Origin: Ventricola sp051883735
GTDB taxonomy: Bacteria; Bacillota; Clostridia; Christensenellales; Aristaeellaceae
DNA: 64,000 nt
Assembly (NCBI GenBank): GCA_051883735.1
Contig: JBJEUH010000096.1
Coordinates: 1 to 64,000, forward strand
Direction of reading: 5' to 3'
Below the pieces are notes generated by a model, which searched no databases, was not told where the DNA came from, and saw only the letters and a list, made by a program, of their open reading frames with translations. Positions 35,038 through 44,376 of this stretch are shown one piece after another. The first letter of the stretch is position 1; each line of letters opens with the position of its first letter. A program made the position numbers and the translations under genes.

Positions 35038-36153
35038 ATGACGAAAGACGCCTATCTGGAAGGCCGGGAGCACATTCCCTCCGGCTGCGCCATCTCTTCC
35101 ATATTTTCAAGAAGCGGCAAGGCTGTCAGCGGCGAGAGGATCATCCGCTCCATCGAGCCCATGCACGACCGCTCGAACGGCCTGGGCGGCGGCTTCGCCG
35201 GCTACGGCATCTACCCCAGCCACAAGGACGATTACGCGTTTCATCTCTTTTATGACGACGCGGCGGCCCAGAAGGCCTGCGAGGCCTATCTGACCGGGCG
35301 CTTCGAGGTCGTCGGCTGTGAACGGATTCCGACGCGCCGCATGGCCTGCATTACCAATGAACCGATCATTCTGCGCTACTTCCTCCGGCCCATCGCCAAC
35401 GTGCTTGCCGAGGCGCAGGTGGACGAGCGCGAGTTCGTCGCCCGCGCCGCGCTGCACGTCAACGCCCGGATCGACGGCGCGTACGTCTTCTCCTCCGGCA
35501 AGAACATGGGCGTGTTCAAGGCCGTCGGCTTCCCGGAGGACGTGGGCCGCTACTACAAGCTCGACGAATACGCCGGCTACTGCTGGACAGCGCACGGCCG
35601 CTACCCGACCAACACGCCCGGCTGGTGGGGCGGCGCGCATCCCTTCTCGCTGCTGGACACCACCGTCGTGCACAACGGCGAAATCTCCAGCTACGACGCG
35701 AACCGCCGCTACATTGAGATGTTCGGCTACGCCTGCACGCTCAAGACGGACACGGAGGCCATCGCCTACATCATCGACTACCTCACCCGCAAGCGCGGGC
35801 TGACGCTGGAGGAAACCGCCGGCGTGATCGCCGCGCCGTTCTGGTCCACCATCGAGAGCATGCCCGAGCCGCAGCGCTCCCGCGCGAGCTACCTGCGCCG
35901 CGCGTTCGGTCCGCTGCTCATCAACGGCCCGTTCTCCATCCTCGTCGGCTTCACCGGCGGGCTGATGGCGCTGGGCGACCGCCTGAAGCTGCGCTCCATG
36001 GTCGTTGGCGAAAAGGACGACATGGTCTACATCGCCTCCGAGGAATGCGCCATCCGCGTCATCGAGCCGGAGCTCGACCGCATCTGGTCCCCGGGCGGCG
36101 GACAGCCCGTCATCGTCACGCTCAATGACACTGAAAAAGGAGGTCATGCGTAA
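35038..36153 (+). CDS. Glutamate synthase, glutamine amidotransferase (class II) subunit
   Basis: 371 residues, corresponding to the N-terminal domain of large GltB. Releases ammonia from glutamine. Expected residues: nucleophile Cys17 in IPSGCAISS, TAHGRYPTNTPGWWGGAHPF and VVHNGEISSY. Class II enzymes need the Cys at the very N-terminus, so the first 16 residues are probably removed. The start at 35038 is fixed by GGAGGCAGGAA; the frame is open 18 codons earlier but has no RBS there. First gene of a five-gene split glutamate synthase. Confidence 0.88.
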   Translation: MTKDAYLEGREHIPSGCAISSIFSRSGKAVSGERIIRSIEPMHDRSNGLGGGFAGYGIYPSHKDDYAFHLFYDDAAAQKACEAYLTGRFEVVGCERIPTRRMACITNEPIILRYFLRPIANVLAEAQVDEREFVARAALHVNARIDGAYVFSSGKNMGVFKAVGFPEDVGRYYKLDEYAGYCWTAHGRYPTNTPGWWGGAHPFSLLDTTVVHNGEISSYDANRRYIEMFGYACTLKTDTEAIAYIIDYLTRKRGLTLEETAGVIAAPFWSTIESMPEPQRSRASYLRRAFGPLLINGPFSILVGFTGGLMALGDRLKLRSMVVGEKDDMVYIASEECAIRVIEPELDRIWSPGGGQPVIVTLNDTEKGGHA

Positions 36154-37658
36154 TGGCCATCGACTTTCTGTACCCGCCGTATGAGGTCATCCGCAATCCG
36201 CAGCGCTGCATCAGCTGCCGCGCCTGCGAGCGCCAGTGCGCAAACGGCGTGCATCACTATGATACCGACTTCGGCATGATGATGAGCGACGAATCCAAGT
36301 GCGTCGCCTGCCATCGCTGCGTGTCGCTCTGCCCCACGCGCGCGCTGAAGATCGTCAAGACCGATCACACCTTCAAGGAGAACGCCAACTGGACCGGCAA
36401 GACCATCTCCGAGGTCTATCGTCAGGCCGGCACCGGCGGCGTGCTGCTCTCCTCCATGGGCAATCCGGAGCCGTATCCCATCTACTGGGACAAGCTGCTC
36501 ATCAACGCCTCGCAGGTCACCAACCCGTCCATCGACCCGCTGCGCGAGCCGATGGAGACGCGCACCACGCTGGGCGCGAAGCCGACGGCCATCCAGCGCG
36601 ACGAGAACGGCCAGCTGGCGGACAATATGCCGCCCCAGCTCGATCTGAAGATCCCGGTCATGTTCTCCGCCATGAGCTACGGCTCCATCTCCTACAACGC
36701 GCACGCCTCCCTCGCGCGCGCCGCCACGGCGCTGGGCACCTATTACAACACCGGCGAGGGCGGCCTGCATCAGGACTTCTACAAGTACGGCGCCAACACC
36801 ATCGTGCAGGTAGCCTCCGGCCGCTTCGGCGTGCACCCGGATTACCTGAACGCCGGCGCAGCGATCGAGATCAAGATGGGCCAGGGCGCCAAGCCGGGCA
36901 TCGGCGGCCATCTGCCGGGCATCAAGGTCGGGCCGGACATCTCCCGCACCCGCATGATCCCGGAGGGCACGGACGCGATCTCCCCCGCGCCGCACCACGA
37001 CATCTACTCCATCGAGGACCTGCGCCAGCTCGTCTTCTCCATCAAGGAGGCGACGCGCTACCAGAAGCCCGTCATCGTCAAGATCGCAGCCGTGCACAAC
37101 GTCGCGGCCATCGCCTCGGGCATCGCGCGCTCCGGCGCGGACATCATCGCCATCGACGGCTTCCGCGGCGGCACCGGCGCCGCGCCCACGCGCATCCGCG
37201 ACAACGTGGGCATCCCCATCGAGCTGGCGCTGGCCAGCGTCGATCAGCGGCTGCGCGAGGAGGGCATCCGCGACCGGGTCTCCCTGGTCATCGGCGGCTC
37301 CATCCGCTCCTCGAGCGACCTGGTCAAGGCCATCGCCCTCGGCGCAGACGCGGTGTACATCGCCACCGCCGCCCTGCTGGCGCTCGGCTGCCACCTGTGC
37401 CGCACCTGCCAGACGGGCAAGTGCAACTGGGGCATCGCCACGCAGCGTCCGGAGCTGGTCAAGCGCCTCAATCCGGACATTGGCGAAAAGCGTCTCATCA
37501 ACCTGCTCACCAGCTGGGATCACGAGCTCAAGGAGATGATGGGCGGCATGGGCATCAACTCCATCGAAGCGCTCCGCGGCAACCGCCTGATGCTGCGCGG
37601 CGTGGGCCTCACGGACAGAGAGCTGGCCATCCTGGGCGTCAAGCATGCGGGAGAGTGA
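36153..37658 (+). CDS. Glutamate synthase, FMN synthase subunit with two ferredoxin clusters
   Basis: 501 residues. The N-terminal ferredoxin domain has two [4Fe-4S] motifs (C19, C22, C25, C29 and C50, C53, C56, C60). The FMN-binding TIM barrel follows (PVMFSAMSYGSISYNAH, DIIAIDGFRGGTGAAPT, VIGGSIRSSSDLVKA) with a CHLCRTCQTGKC cluster site. It converts 2-oxoglutarate and ammonia to glutamate. Overlaps the upstream stop by one base with AAGGAGGT before it. Such split, ferredoxin-bearing forms are known from archaea and some anaerobes. Confidence 0.93.
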   Translation: MAIDFLYPPYEVIRNPQRCISCRACERQCANGVHHYDTDFGMMMSDESKCVACHRCVSLCPTRALKIVKTDHTFKENANWTGKTISEVYRQAGTGGVLLSSMGNPEPYPIYWDKLLINASQVTNPSIDPLREPMETRTTLGAKPTAIQRDENGQLADNMPPQLDLKIPVMFSAMSYGSISYNAHASLARAATALGTYYNTGEGGLHQDFYKYGANTIVQVASGRFGVHPDYLNAGAAIEIKMGQGAKPGIGGHLPGIKVGPDISRTRMIPEGTDAISPAPHHDIYSIEDLRQLVFSIKEATRYQKPVIVKIAAVHNVAAIASGIARSGADIIAIDGFRGGTGAAPTRIRDNVGIPIELALASVDQRLREEGIRDRVSLVIGGSIRSSSDLVKAIALGADAVYIATAALLALGCHLCRTCQTGKCNWGIATQRPELVKRLNPDIGEKRLINLLTSWDHELKEMMGGMGINSIEALRGNRLMLRGVGLTDRELAILGVKHAGE

Positions 37659-37663
37659 TTGAA

Positions 37664-38092
37664 ATGAAGAAAGTTTACGTCAACGAGCAATGGTGCCTGG
37701 GCTGCCACCTGTGCGAATACTACTGCGCGTTCGCCAATTCCGGCAAGTCGAGCATGATCAAGGCGCTCAAGGATCGCCACATCGCCCCGCGCATCCGCAT
37801 CGAGGAGCGCGACAACATCTCCTTCGCCGTCTCCTGCCGCCACTGCACCGATCCGCTGTGCGTCAAGAGCTGCATCTCCGGCGCGCTGAGCATCGTGGAC
37901 GGCGCGGTCATGATCGACAGCGGCAAGTGCGTGGGCTGCTGCTCGTGCATCATGTCCTGCCCCTACGGCGCGCTGAGCCACAGCGAAACCGGCGTGATCC
38001 AGAAGTGCGAGCTGTGCAAGAAGAACGAGTTCGGCGTGCCGCTGTGCGTGCAGGGCTGCCCGAACAAGGCGATCGTCTATGAAGAGCGATAA
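37664..38092 (+). CDS. 4Fe-4S electron-transfer subunit of glutamate synthase
   Basis: 142 residues with several CxxCxxCxxxC motifs: C11-C21 (WCLGCHLCEYYC), CRHCTDPLCVKSC, CVGCCSCIMSC and CELCKKNEF...CVQGC. A polyferredoxin of the DMSO-reductase/HycB type that passes electrons between the FAD subunit and the FMN synthase subunit. Five bases after the preceding stop. Confidence 0.9.
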   Translation: MKKVYVNEQWCLGCHLCEYYCAFANSGKSSMIKALKDRHIAPRIRIEERDNISFAVSCRHCTDPLCVKSCISGALSIVDGAVMIDSGKCVGCCSCIMSCPYGALSHSETGVIQKCELCKKNEFGVPLCVQGCPNKAIVYEER

Positions 38093-38107
38093 GGGGAGGC
38101 GAGCTGA

Positions 38108-39349
38108 ATGAAATACGTCATCATCGGCGGCGGCGCCGCCGCGCTCAGCTGCATCGAAGGCATCCGCAGCATCGATCAGACCGGCGACATCACGCTGGTC
38201 TCCAGCGAGAAGCATCCCTTTTACGGCCGCCCGCTGATCTCCTATCTGCTCGAGGGCAAGACGACGCTGGGTAACGTGCTCTCCTATCGCCCCGCCGACT
38301 ATGAAGGCGCGCACGGCGTGCGCGCCCTCCGGGGCGAAACCGTCACCGCCATCGACGCTAGCGCGCACACCGTCGCGCTGGCCTCGGGCGAAAGCCTTCC
38401 CTATGACAGGCTGTGCATCGCCACCGGCTCCGTGCCGTTCATCCCGCCGATGGAGGGTCTAGAGCAGGTGAAGGACAAGACGACCTTCTGGACGCTCGAC
38501 GACGCGCTGTCGCTCCAGGCCATGCTCGGCGAAAACCAGGACAAGCGCGTGCTGATCCTCGGCGCAGGCCTGATCGGCCTCAAGTGCGCGGAGGGCGTCC
38601 TCCACCTGGCCGCCTCGGTGGACGTGGTGGACCTCGCGCCGCGCATCCTGCCCGCCGTGCTGCCGGAGGAGCCGGCGGCCATCGTGCAGCGCCGGATCGA
38701 GAAGGCCGGCGTGCGCTTCACGCTCGGCGACAGCGTCGCGCGGTTCGAGCCCAACCTGGCCCACCTGAAGAGCGGCGGAGAGATCCCGTTCGACGTGCTC
38801 GTGCTGGCCGTGGGCGTGCGGCCCAACGCCGCGCTCGCCGCGGACGCAGGCTGCCTGGTCGAGCGCGGCATCGTGATCGGCAGCGGCTGCGAAACCAGCG
38901 TTCCGGATATCTACGCCGCGGGCGACTGCACCGCGCAGCGAGAGATGGAGACCGGCAAGCCGCGCGTGCTGGCCATCTGGCCCAATGCCATGATGCAGGG
39001 CGAGACCGCAGGCAAGCGCATGGCCGGCGGCGAGGCCGCCTTTGACAAGGGCGTGCCGATGAACGCCACGGGCTTCATGGGCCTGCACCTCATCAGCGCG
39101 GGCAGCTACGACGGCGAGCTGCTGCTCTCCCGCACGCCGGACGCATATAAGGCGCTCTACGTCCGGGACGACCGCCTAATCGGCTTCATCATGCTGGGCG
39201 ACGTCGATCGCGCGGGCATCTACACCTCGCTGGTGCGCGAGCGCACGCCGCTGTCCTCGATCGACTTTGAGCTCATCCGCGAAACCCCGCAGCTGATGGC
39301 GTTCTCCGCCACAGAGCGCGCAAGAAAGCTTGGAGGTGGCCTGCTATGA
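38108..39349 (+). CDS. FAD/NAD(P)-dependent oxidoreductase subunit of glutamate synthase
   Basis: 413 residues. Two dinucleotide folds (YVIIGGGAAALSCIEGI at the start, VLILGAGLIGLKCAEG near 150), PDIYAAGDCTAQ for FAD, and a C-terminal dimerisation-like part. Resembles the nitrite/rubredoxin reductase group. It most likely feeds electrons from NAD(P)H into the complex. RBS GGGGAGG upstream. Confidence 0.9.
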   Translation: MKYVIIGGGAAALSCIEGIRSIDQTGDITLVSSEKHPFYGRPLISYLLEGKTTLGNVLSYRPADYEGAHGVRALRGETVTAIDASAHTVALASGESLPYDRLCIATGSVPFIPPMEGLEQVKDKTTFWTLDDALSLQAMLGENQDKRVLILGAGLIGLKCAEGVLHLAASVDVVDLAPRILPAVLPEEPAAIVQRRIEKAGVRFTLGDSVARFEPNLAHLKSGGEIPFDVLVLAVGVRPNAALAADAGCLVERGIVIGSGCETSVPDIYAAGDCTAQREMETGKPRVLAIWPNAMMQGETAGKRMAGGEAAFDKGVPMNATGFMGLHLISAGSYDGELLLSRTPDAYKALYVRDDRLIGFIMLGDVDRAGIYTSLVRERTPLSSIDFELIRETPQLMAFSATERARKLGGGLL

Positions 39350-40068
39350 GAATCGATGCAAACGGCCTGTATTATCAGCAGCTGAACGAGGCGGTGCGCG
39401 CCTGCGCGGACAGGGACGTGACGATCGACAACGTCTGCGGCCAGCGCTACATCGCCTGCGCGGAGAAGGACCGGCGCTTCACGCTGCACGGCACGCCGGG
39501 CAACGGCCTGGCGCAGTACATGGACGGCGCGACGGTGGAGGTCTTCGGCAACTGCCAGGAGTCCGTCGGCGATACGATGAACCAGGGCGAGGTCGTCATC
39601 CACGGCAGCTGCGGCGACGCCTGCGCCTACGGCATGCGCGGCGGCCGCATTCTGATTGAGGGCAATGTCGGCTACCGCGCCGGCATCCACATGAAGGCCT
39701 ACATGGAGCGCCATCCCGTGCTCATCGTTGGCGGCACGGCGGGCTCGTTCCTGGGCGAATACCTGGCCGGCGGGCTGATCGCCGTGCTGGGCATCGGCGC
39801 CGGCGGCGCGTACCCCTGCCGCTTCTTCTGCGGCACCGGCATGCACGGCGGCAAGATCATCCTGCGCTGCGACGAGGCACCCTCCGGCCTGCCCAGGCAG
39901 GTGCTCGTGCGGGAAATGACGGACGCGGACCGCGAGGAGCTCGCCCCGCATGTGCGCGCGTACTGCGAGCACTTCGGCGGCGACGCCGAGGCGCTGCTTT
40001 CGCAGAAGTACTTCGTGCTCACGCCGAACCCCGAGGCCGGATACAGGCAGCTGTATACCTTCGAATAA
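39346..40068 (+). CDS. Glutamate synthase, GXGXG (C-terminal) domain subunit
   Basis: 240 residues. A right-handed beta-helix with repeated Gly motifs (GNGLAQYMDGATVEVFGN, GEVVIHGSCGDACAYGMRGG, GTGMHGGKIILR), equal to the C-terminal structural domain of GltB. Overlaps the oxidoreductase gene by four bases. Last gene of the operon. Confidence 0.9.
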   Translation: MRIDANGLYYQQLNEAVRACADRDVTIDNVCGQRYIACAEKDRRFTLHGTPGNGLAQYMDGATVEVFGNCQESVGDTMNQGEVVIHGSCGDACAYGMRGGRILIEGNVGYRAGIHMKAYMERHPVLIVGGTAGSFLGEYLAGGLIAVLGIGAGGAYPCRFFCGTGMHGGKIILRCDEAPSGLPRQVLVREMTDADREELAPHVRAYCEHFGGDAEALLSQKYFVLTPNPEAGYRQLYTFE

Positions 40069-40088
40069 TGCCGCGCTTCGGAGATAAG

Positions 40089-40250
40089 CGCGAAGCGAAG
40101 AAGGGGTCTGGGGATGAAATCCCCAGGCAGGTTTGGAAGCGTAGCTGCGCGCGCCCAGTGGACGATACAGCGCAGCGGAGCTTGGGAATCGCAAGGAGTG
40201 CCCCTGGCACGACTATGCGAGTTCCCCGGGTCGGCAGCCCAACGTATCCC
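40089..40250 (-). repeat. Double-hairpin repeat family A, copy 5, split by a ~93-bp insertion
   Basis: Left part CGCGAAGCGAAGAAGG, GGGGATGAAATCCCC hairpin, AGGCAGGTTTGG (40089-40136). Right part CGGCAGCCC, AACGTATCCC (40231-40250). Between them is about 93 bp not found in the other copies, containing CGCAGCGGAGC and ending GAGTTCCCCGG. Confidence 0.7.
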
Positions 40251-40271
40251 CCCTATCGAAAGAAAAACGCA

Positions 40272-40309
40272 GTTTCAGAGCAGGCTGCGCAGCAGCCTAC
40301 GATTGAAAC
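40272..40309. repeat. Cruciform repeat family B, copy 2
   Basis: 38 bp: outer arms GTTTCA/TGAAAC and inner arms AGGCTGC/GCAGCCT. Reverse complement matches 12502-12539 in the unpaired parts as well (GAGCAGG, CCTACGAT). Confidence 0.7.
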
Positions 40310-40344
40310 GGGGGAATCCTCGCTAAGCCTGCTGAAAGCATCAT

Positions 40345-40378
40345 AAAAGGAGGCTCCTGATAGCAGGAACCTCCTTTT
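40345..40378. terminator. Bidirectional terminator between gltS-like operon and purC
   Basis: Stem AAAAGGAGG/CCTCCTTTT (40345-40353 with 40370-40378) with an inner TCCTG/CAGGA stem. A/T tracts flank both sides, so it serves the plus-strand glutamate synthase operon and the minus-strand pyrG-purF-purC operon. Confidence 0.8.
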
Positions 40379-40408
40379 AATATGCGTTTGTTTTAAGCTG
40401 TTTGATCG

Positions 40409-40444
40409 GAATCGCAATAGTCGCCTTCGGCTCCGCTGCGATTC
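40409..40444. repeat. Inverted repeat next to family A copy 6
   Basis: 8-bp arms GAATCGCA/TGCGATTC around a G+C-rich centre containing TTCGGCTCCGC. Part of the repeat-rich 40069-40544 gap, which holds no gene. Confidence 0.5.
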
Positions 40445-40466
40445 TTGCCTATCGCGCTTCGCGCAT

Positions 40467-40534
40467 GGGTACGTTGGGGCGCCGCCCCAAACCCCGCAAG
40501 GGACATTGTCCCTTGACCCTTCTTCGCTTCGCGC
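40467..40534 (+). repeat. Double-hairpin repeat family A, copy 6
   Basis: GGGTACGTT head, GGGGCGCCGCCCC, AAACCCCGCA, AGGGACATTGTCCCT and CCTTCTTCGCTTCGCGC tail; nearly the consensus. Ends ten bases before the purC stop. Confidence 0.85.
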
Positions 40535-40544
40535 TTACAGTTCG

Positions 40545-41258
40545 TTACTGGTGCTCCGTCAGGCGGCGCATGATCTCGCCGTAGGCCTCCTCGACGCCGC
40601 CCAGATCGCGGCGGAAGCGGTCCTTATCCAGCTTTTCGCCGGTCTTCGCGTCCCAGAGGCGGCAGGTATCCGGGCTGATCTCGTCAGCCAGGATGATCGT
40701 GCCGTCCGCCAGACGGCCAAACTCGAGCTTGAAGTCCACCAGCGTCACGCCGCACTCCTTCCAGAACGCCCTGAGGAAGTCGTTGACCGCAAAGGAGTAG
40801 CGCTTGATCGTCTCAATCTCCTCCGGCGTCGCCAGCTTGAGCGCCAGCGCATGATAGGTGTTGAGCAGCGGATCGCCCAGCTCGTCGTTCTTGTAGGAGA
40901 ACTCGATCGTCGGGCTGTCAAATACCACGCCCTCCTCCACGCCGTAGCGCTTGGAGAAGGAGCCGGCGGCGATGTTGCGCACGATGACCTCCAGCGGCAC
41001 GATCGTGACGCGCCTGACCAGCGTCTCGTTCGCGCTGAGCTCCTGCACATAGTGCGTCGGCACGCCGGCGGCCTCCAGCTTCGCCATCAGCCGGTTGCTC
41101 ATCTGGTTGTTGATGACGCCCTTGCCGGCGATCGTGCCCTTCTTCAGGCCGTTGAACGCCGTCGCATCGTCCTTGTAGCGAACGACGAGCAGCTCAGGAT
41201 CGTCCGTCGCGAAGACCTTCTTGGCCTTGCCCTCGTAAAGCTGTTCCATGACTTTCAT
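40545..41258 (-). CDS. purC: SAICAR synthetase
   Basis: 237 residues. Step of purine synthesis joining aspartate to CAIR. Family start EQLYEGKAKKVFATDDPE, then GKGVINNQMS, VPLEVIVRNIAAGS and LVDFKLEFGR with DEISPDTCRLWD. RBS GGAGG six bases upstream. Third gene after pyrG and purF, terminated by the hairpin at 40345-40378. Confidence 0.96.
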   Translation of the reverse strand: MKVMEQLYEGKAKKVFATDDPELLVVRYKDDATAFNGLKKGTIAGKGVINNQMSNRLMAKLEAAGVPTHYVQELSANETLVRRVTIVPLEVIVRNIAAGSFSKRYGVEEGVVFDSPTIEFSYKNDELGDPLLNTYHALALKLATPEEIETIKRYSFAVNDFLRAFWKECGVTLVDFKLEFGRLADGTIILADEISPDTCRLWDAKTGEKLDKDRFRRDLGGVEEAYGEIMRRLTEHQ

Positions 41259-41291
41259 GTCTCTTCCTCCTGTGCTTGTGTTGCTCTGTTG

Positions 41292-42719
41292 TCAGCCGTG
41301 AATCGGCTGTTCAAACCTGTTCTTGCCCTGCCCGGAGGGAATGCTGATGGGATAGCGCCCGGTGAAGCAGCCGTCGCAGTAGTGCTGCGCCGTATCGCCC
41401 GCCAGCGCGTGCGCGGCCTCGACCGAGAGGTACGCCAGGGAATCTGCGCCGATCTCCCGCGCGATCTCCTCGACGGAATGCAGGCGGCACGCGATCAGAT
41501 TCTCCTCGGAGTCGACGTCCGTGCCGAAATAGCACGGGTGCCTGAACGGCGGGGACGAGATGCGCATGTGCACCTCCCGCGCGCCCGCCTCCCGCAGAAG
41601 GCGGACGATGCGCGCCGAGGTCGTGCCGCGGACGATGGAATCGTCGATGAGGATCACGCGCTTGTCCCTCACCGTCTCCGCAATCACGTTGAGCTTGATG
41701 CGCACGGCGTTTTCCCGCAGCTCCTGGCTCGGCGCGATAAAGCTGCGGCCGACGTACTTGTTCTTGAGGAAGCCCACGCCGTAGGCCACACCGCTCTCCT
41801 GCGCATAGCCGATCGCCGCGTCGATGCCGGAATCCGGCACGCCGACGACCACGTCCGCCTCCACCGGGTTTTCCCGCGCCAGGAATCTGCCCGCGTCCAG
41901 GCGCGCCGCGTGCACGCTCCGGCCCTCGATCACCGAGTCCGGGCGCGCAAAGTAGATGTACTCAAACACGCACAGCGACGGCTTCTTGCCGCAGTGCCGC
42001 CTGTCCGTGCGCACGCCGTCCTCGCCGAAGATCACGATTTCGCCGGGATCGATATCCCGGATGATGTGCGCCCCTACCGCGTCGAGCGCGCAGGACTCCG
42101 ACGCGACGACATACCCGCCGTCCGGCGTCTGCCCGTAGCACAGCGGCCTGAAGCCCGTCGGATCGCGGAAGGCGATCAGCTTGGTCGCCGTCATCAGCAC
42201 GCAGGAATACGCGCCGGCCAGCCGCGGCATCGCGCAGGCGACGGCCTCCTCCGTGGAGCCGGTGTGCAGCCGCTCGGAGACGATGGTGTAGACGATCGAC
42301 TCCGTGTCCGTCGTGCCGTGGAAGATCGCGCCGCCGAGCTCGTGCTCCCGGCGCAGCGTGTTGGCGTTGACCAGGTTGCCGTTGTGGCACAGCGCCATGT
42401 TGCCCTTCACATGGCAGACGACGACCGGCTGGATGTTGTTGGGGTTCTTGCCGCCGGTGGTGGAATAGCGCACATGGCCCACGGCCATGTTGCCCTTCCC
42501 CAGCCGGGCCAGCTCGTCCGGCGAAAAGACCTCGCCGACCAGCCCGTCGCCCCGGTGCTGGCGGAACACGCCGTCATCCGACACGGCGATGCCGCAGCTC
42601 TCCTGGCCGCGGTGCTGCAGGGCATACAGCCCGAAATACGCGCACTGTGCGACGTCCGCCCGGCCGGGCGCATAGACGCCCATCACGCCGCACTCCTCGT
42701 GAAGTCCCGTGAATTGCAT
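41292..42719 (-). CDS. purF: Amidophosphoribosyltransferase
   Basis: 475 residues. Commits PRPP to purines using glutamine. The nucleophile Cys10 follows a nine-residue propeptide (MQFTGLHEE), as in Bacillus-type PurF. GNLVNANTLR, a PRPP-binding VILIDDSIVRGTTS, and cysteines of a possible Fe-S site (C-terminal SYCDGCFTG-like YCDGCFTGRY) are present. The start at 42719 has AGGTG upstream; the frame is open 15 codons earlier over the end of pyrG's downstream DNA. Its glutaminase residues are intact, unlike those of CarA. Confidence 0.95.
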   Translation of the reverse strand: MQFTGLHEECGVMGVYAPGRADVAQCAYFGLYALQHRGQESCGIAVSDDGVFRQHRGDGLVGEVFSPDELARLGKGNMAVGHVRYSTTGGKNPNNIQPVVVCHVKGNMALCHNGNLVNANTLRREHELGGAIFHGTTDTESIVYTIVSERLHTGSTEEAVACAMPRLAGAYSCVLMTATKLIAFRDPTGFRPLCYGQTPDGGYVVASESCALDAVGAHIIRDIDPGEIVIFGEDGVRTDRRHCGKKPSLCVFEYIYFARPDSVIEGRSVHAARLDAGRFLARENPVEADVVVGVPDSGIDAAIGYAQESGVAYGVGFLKNKYVGRSFIAPSQELRENAVRIKLNVIAETVRDKRVILIDDSIVRGTTSARIVRLLREAGAREVHMRISSPPFRHPCYFGTDVDSEENLIACRLHSVEEIAREIGADSLAYLSVEAAHALAGDTAQHYCDGCFTGRYPISIPSGQGKNRFEQPIHG

Positions 42720-42735
42720 GCCGCACCTCACGCCG

Positions 42736-44337
42736 TCAGCGGCGCTGCGCCGCCGCGCCGACAAAGCCGACGAAGAGCGGATGCGGCTTGTTCGGCCTGC
42801 TTCTGAACTCCGGATGATACTGCACGCCGACGAAGAACGCCTCGTCCGTCAGCTCCACCGCCTCCACGAGCCGCCCGTTCGGGGAAAGGCCGCTGAGCGT
42901 CAGGCCCGCCGCCTGGAGCTTCTCGCGGTATTCGTTGTTGAACTCGTAGCGATGGCGGTGGCGCTCGCCGATCTGCTGCGCGCCGTAGCAGCGCGCCATG
43001 GTGCTGCCCGGCACGATCTCGCAGGGATAGCTGCCCAGGCGCAGCGTGCCGCCCTTGTCGATCTCCTCGCTCTGGCCCGGCATGAAGTCGATCACCTTGT
43101 GCGGCGCGCACTCGTCAAACTCGCGGGAATTGGCCCGCGCGAGCCCCGCCGCATGGCGCGCAAACTCGATCACCGCGATCTGCATGCCCAGACAGATGCC
43201 GAAGTACGGCACATGGTGCTCCCTGGCATACTGCGCCGCGAGGATCATGCCCTCCACGCCGCGGTCGCCGAAGCCGCCCGGCACGATGATGCCGTCCATG
43301 GGCGAAAGCAGCGCCTCGCAGGTCTGCTCCGTGATCAGCTCGGAGTCGATCCACTCGATCGCAACCTTCCTGTCCAGCGCATAGCCGGCATGGCGCAGCG
43401 CCTCCGCGACGGAGAGATACGCGTCGTGCAGCTGCACATACTTGCCCACCAGGCCGATCTTCACCTCGCCGCTCTGATGGCGGATTCTGCCCACCAGCGC
43501 CTCCCACTCGGTAAGGTCCGGCTGCGGCGCGTCGATGTGCAGCTCCCGGCAGACAATGCCGGACAGGTTCGCCTTCTCCAGCATCAGCGGCGCCTCATAG
43601 AGCACGGGCAGCGTCAGGTTCTCGATAACGCAGTCCGGCTTCACGTTGCAGAAGCCCGCAATCTTGCGGAAGATGCTCTCGTCCGTGATCTTCTCGTCCA
43701 CGCGCAGCACGATCACGTCCGGCGTGATGCCCATGCCCTGCAGCTCCTTGACGGAGTGCTGCGTGGGCTTGGACTTGTGCTCGCCGGAGGCCTTGAGATA
43801 CGGCACGAGCGTCACATGGATGTACAGCGCGTTCTCCCGTCCGACCTCCAGGCCGACCTGGCGGATCGCCTCCAGAAACGGCTGGCTCTCGATGTCGCCG
43901 ATGGTGCCGCCGATCTCGGTGATCACCACGTCCGCGTCCGTCTTGTCGCCCACGCTGTAAATGAAGCGCTTGATCTCGTCGGTGATGTGCGGGATCGTCT
44001 GCACCGTGCTGCCCAGATAGCCGCCCTGCCGCTCCCGCGTGATGACGTTGGCGTACACCTTGCCGGTGGTGAGGTTGGAGAACTTGTTGAGGTCCTCATC
44101 GATGAAGCGCTCGTAGTGGCCCAGATCCAGGTCCGTCTCCGCGCCGTCCTCGGTCACATAGACCTCGCCATGCTGATACGGGCTCATCGTCCCAGGGTCC
44201 ACGTTGATATACGGATCGAGCTTCTGCGCCGCAACCTTGAGGCCGCGCGCCTTGAGCAGCCTGCCCAGCGAAGCTGCCGTAATGCCCTTGCCCAGCCCCG
44301 AAACGACGCCGCCCGTCACAAAGATGTACTTTTTCAT
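42736..44337 (-). CDS. pyrG: CTP synthase
   Basis: 533 residues. Makes CTP from UTP, ATP and glutamine. Synthetase domain 1-265 (VSGLGKGITAASLGRLLKAR, DPYINVDPGTMSP), glutaminase domain with FGICLGMQ (Cys) and VQYHPEF (His, Glu). The start at 44337 is chosen by family alignment (MKKYIFVTGGVVSG) and AAGGA upstream. First gene of an operon with purF and purC, 16 and 33 bp apart. Its leader holds a terminator-like hairpin. Confidence 0.96.
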   Translation of the reverse strand: MKKYIFVTGGVVSGLGKGITAASLGRLLKARGLKVAAQKLDPYINVDPGTMSPYQHGEVYVTEDGAETDLDLGHYERFIDEDLNKFSNLTTGKVYANVITRERQGGYLGSTVQTIPHITDEIKRFIYSVGDKTDADVVITEIGGTIGDIESQPFLEAIRQVGLEVGRENALYIHVTLVPYLKASGEHKSKPTQHSVKELQGMGITPDVIVLRVDEKITDESIFRKIAGFCNVKPDCVIENLTLPVLYEAPLMLEKANLSGIVCRELHIDAPQPDLTEWEALVGRIRHQSGEVKIGLVGKYVQLHDAYLSVAEALRHAGYALDRKVAIEWIDSELITEQTCEALLSPMDGIIVPGGFGDRGVEGMILAAQYAREHHVPYFGICLGMQIAVIEFARHAAGLARANSREFDECAPHKVIDFMPGQSEEIDKGGTLRLGSYPCEIVPGSTMARCYGAQQIGERHRHRYEFNNEYREKLQAAGLTLSGLSPNGRLVEAVELTDEAFFVGVQYHPEFRSRPNKPHPLFVGFVGAAAQRR

Positions 44338-44376
44338 GCCGTCCTTGTGCCTCCTTTTATCCGGTCGAAACAACAC

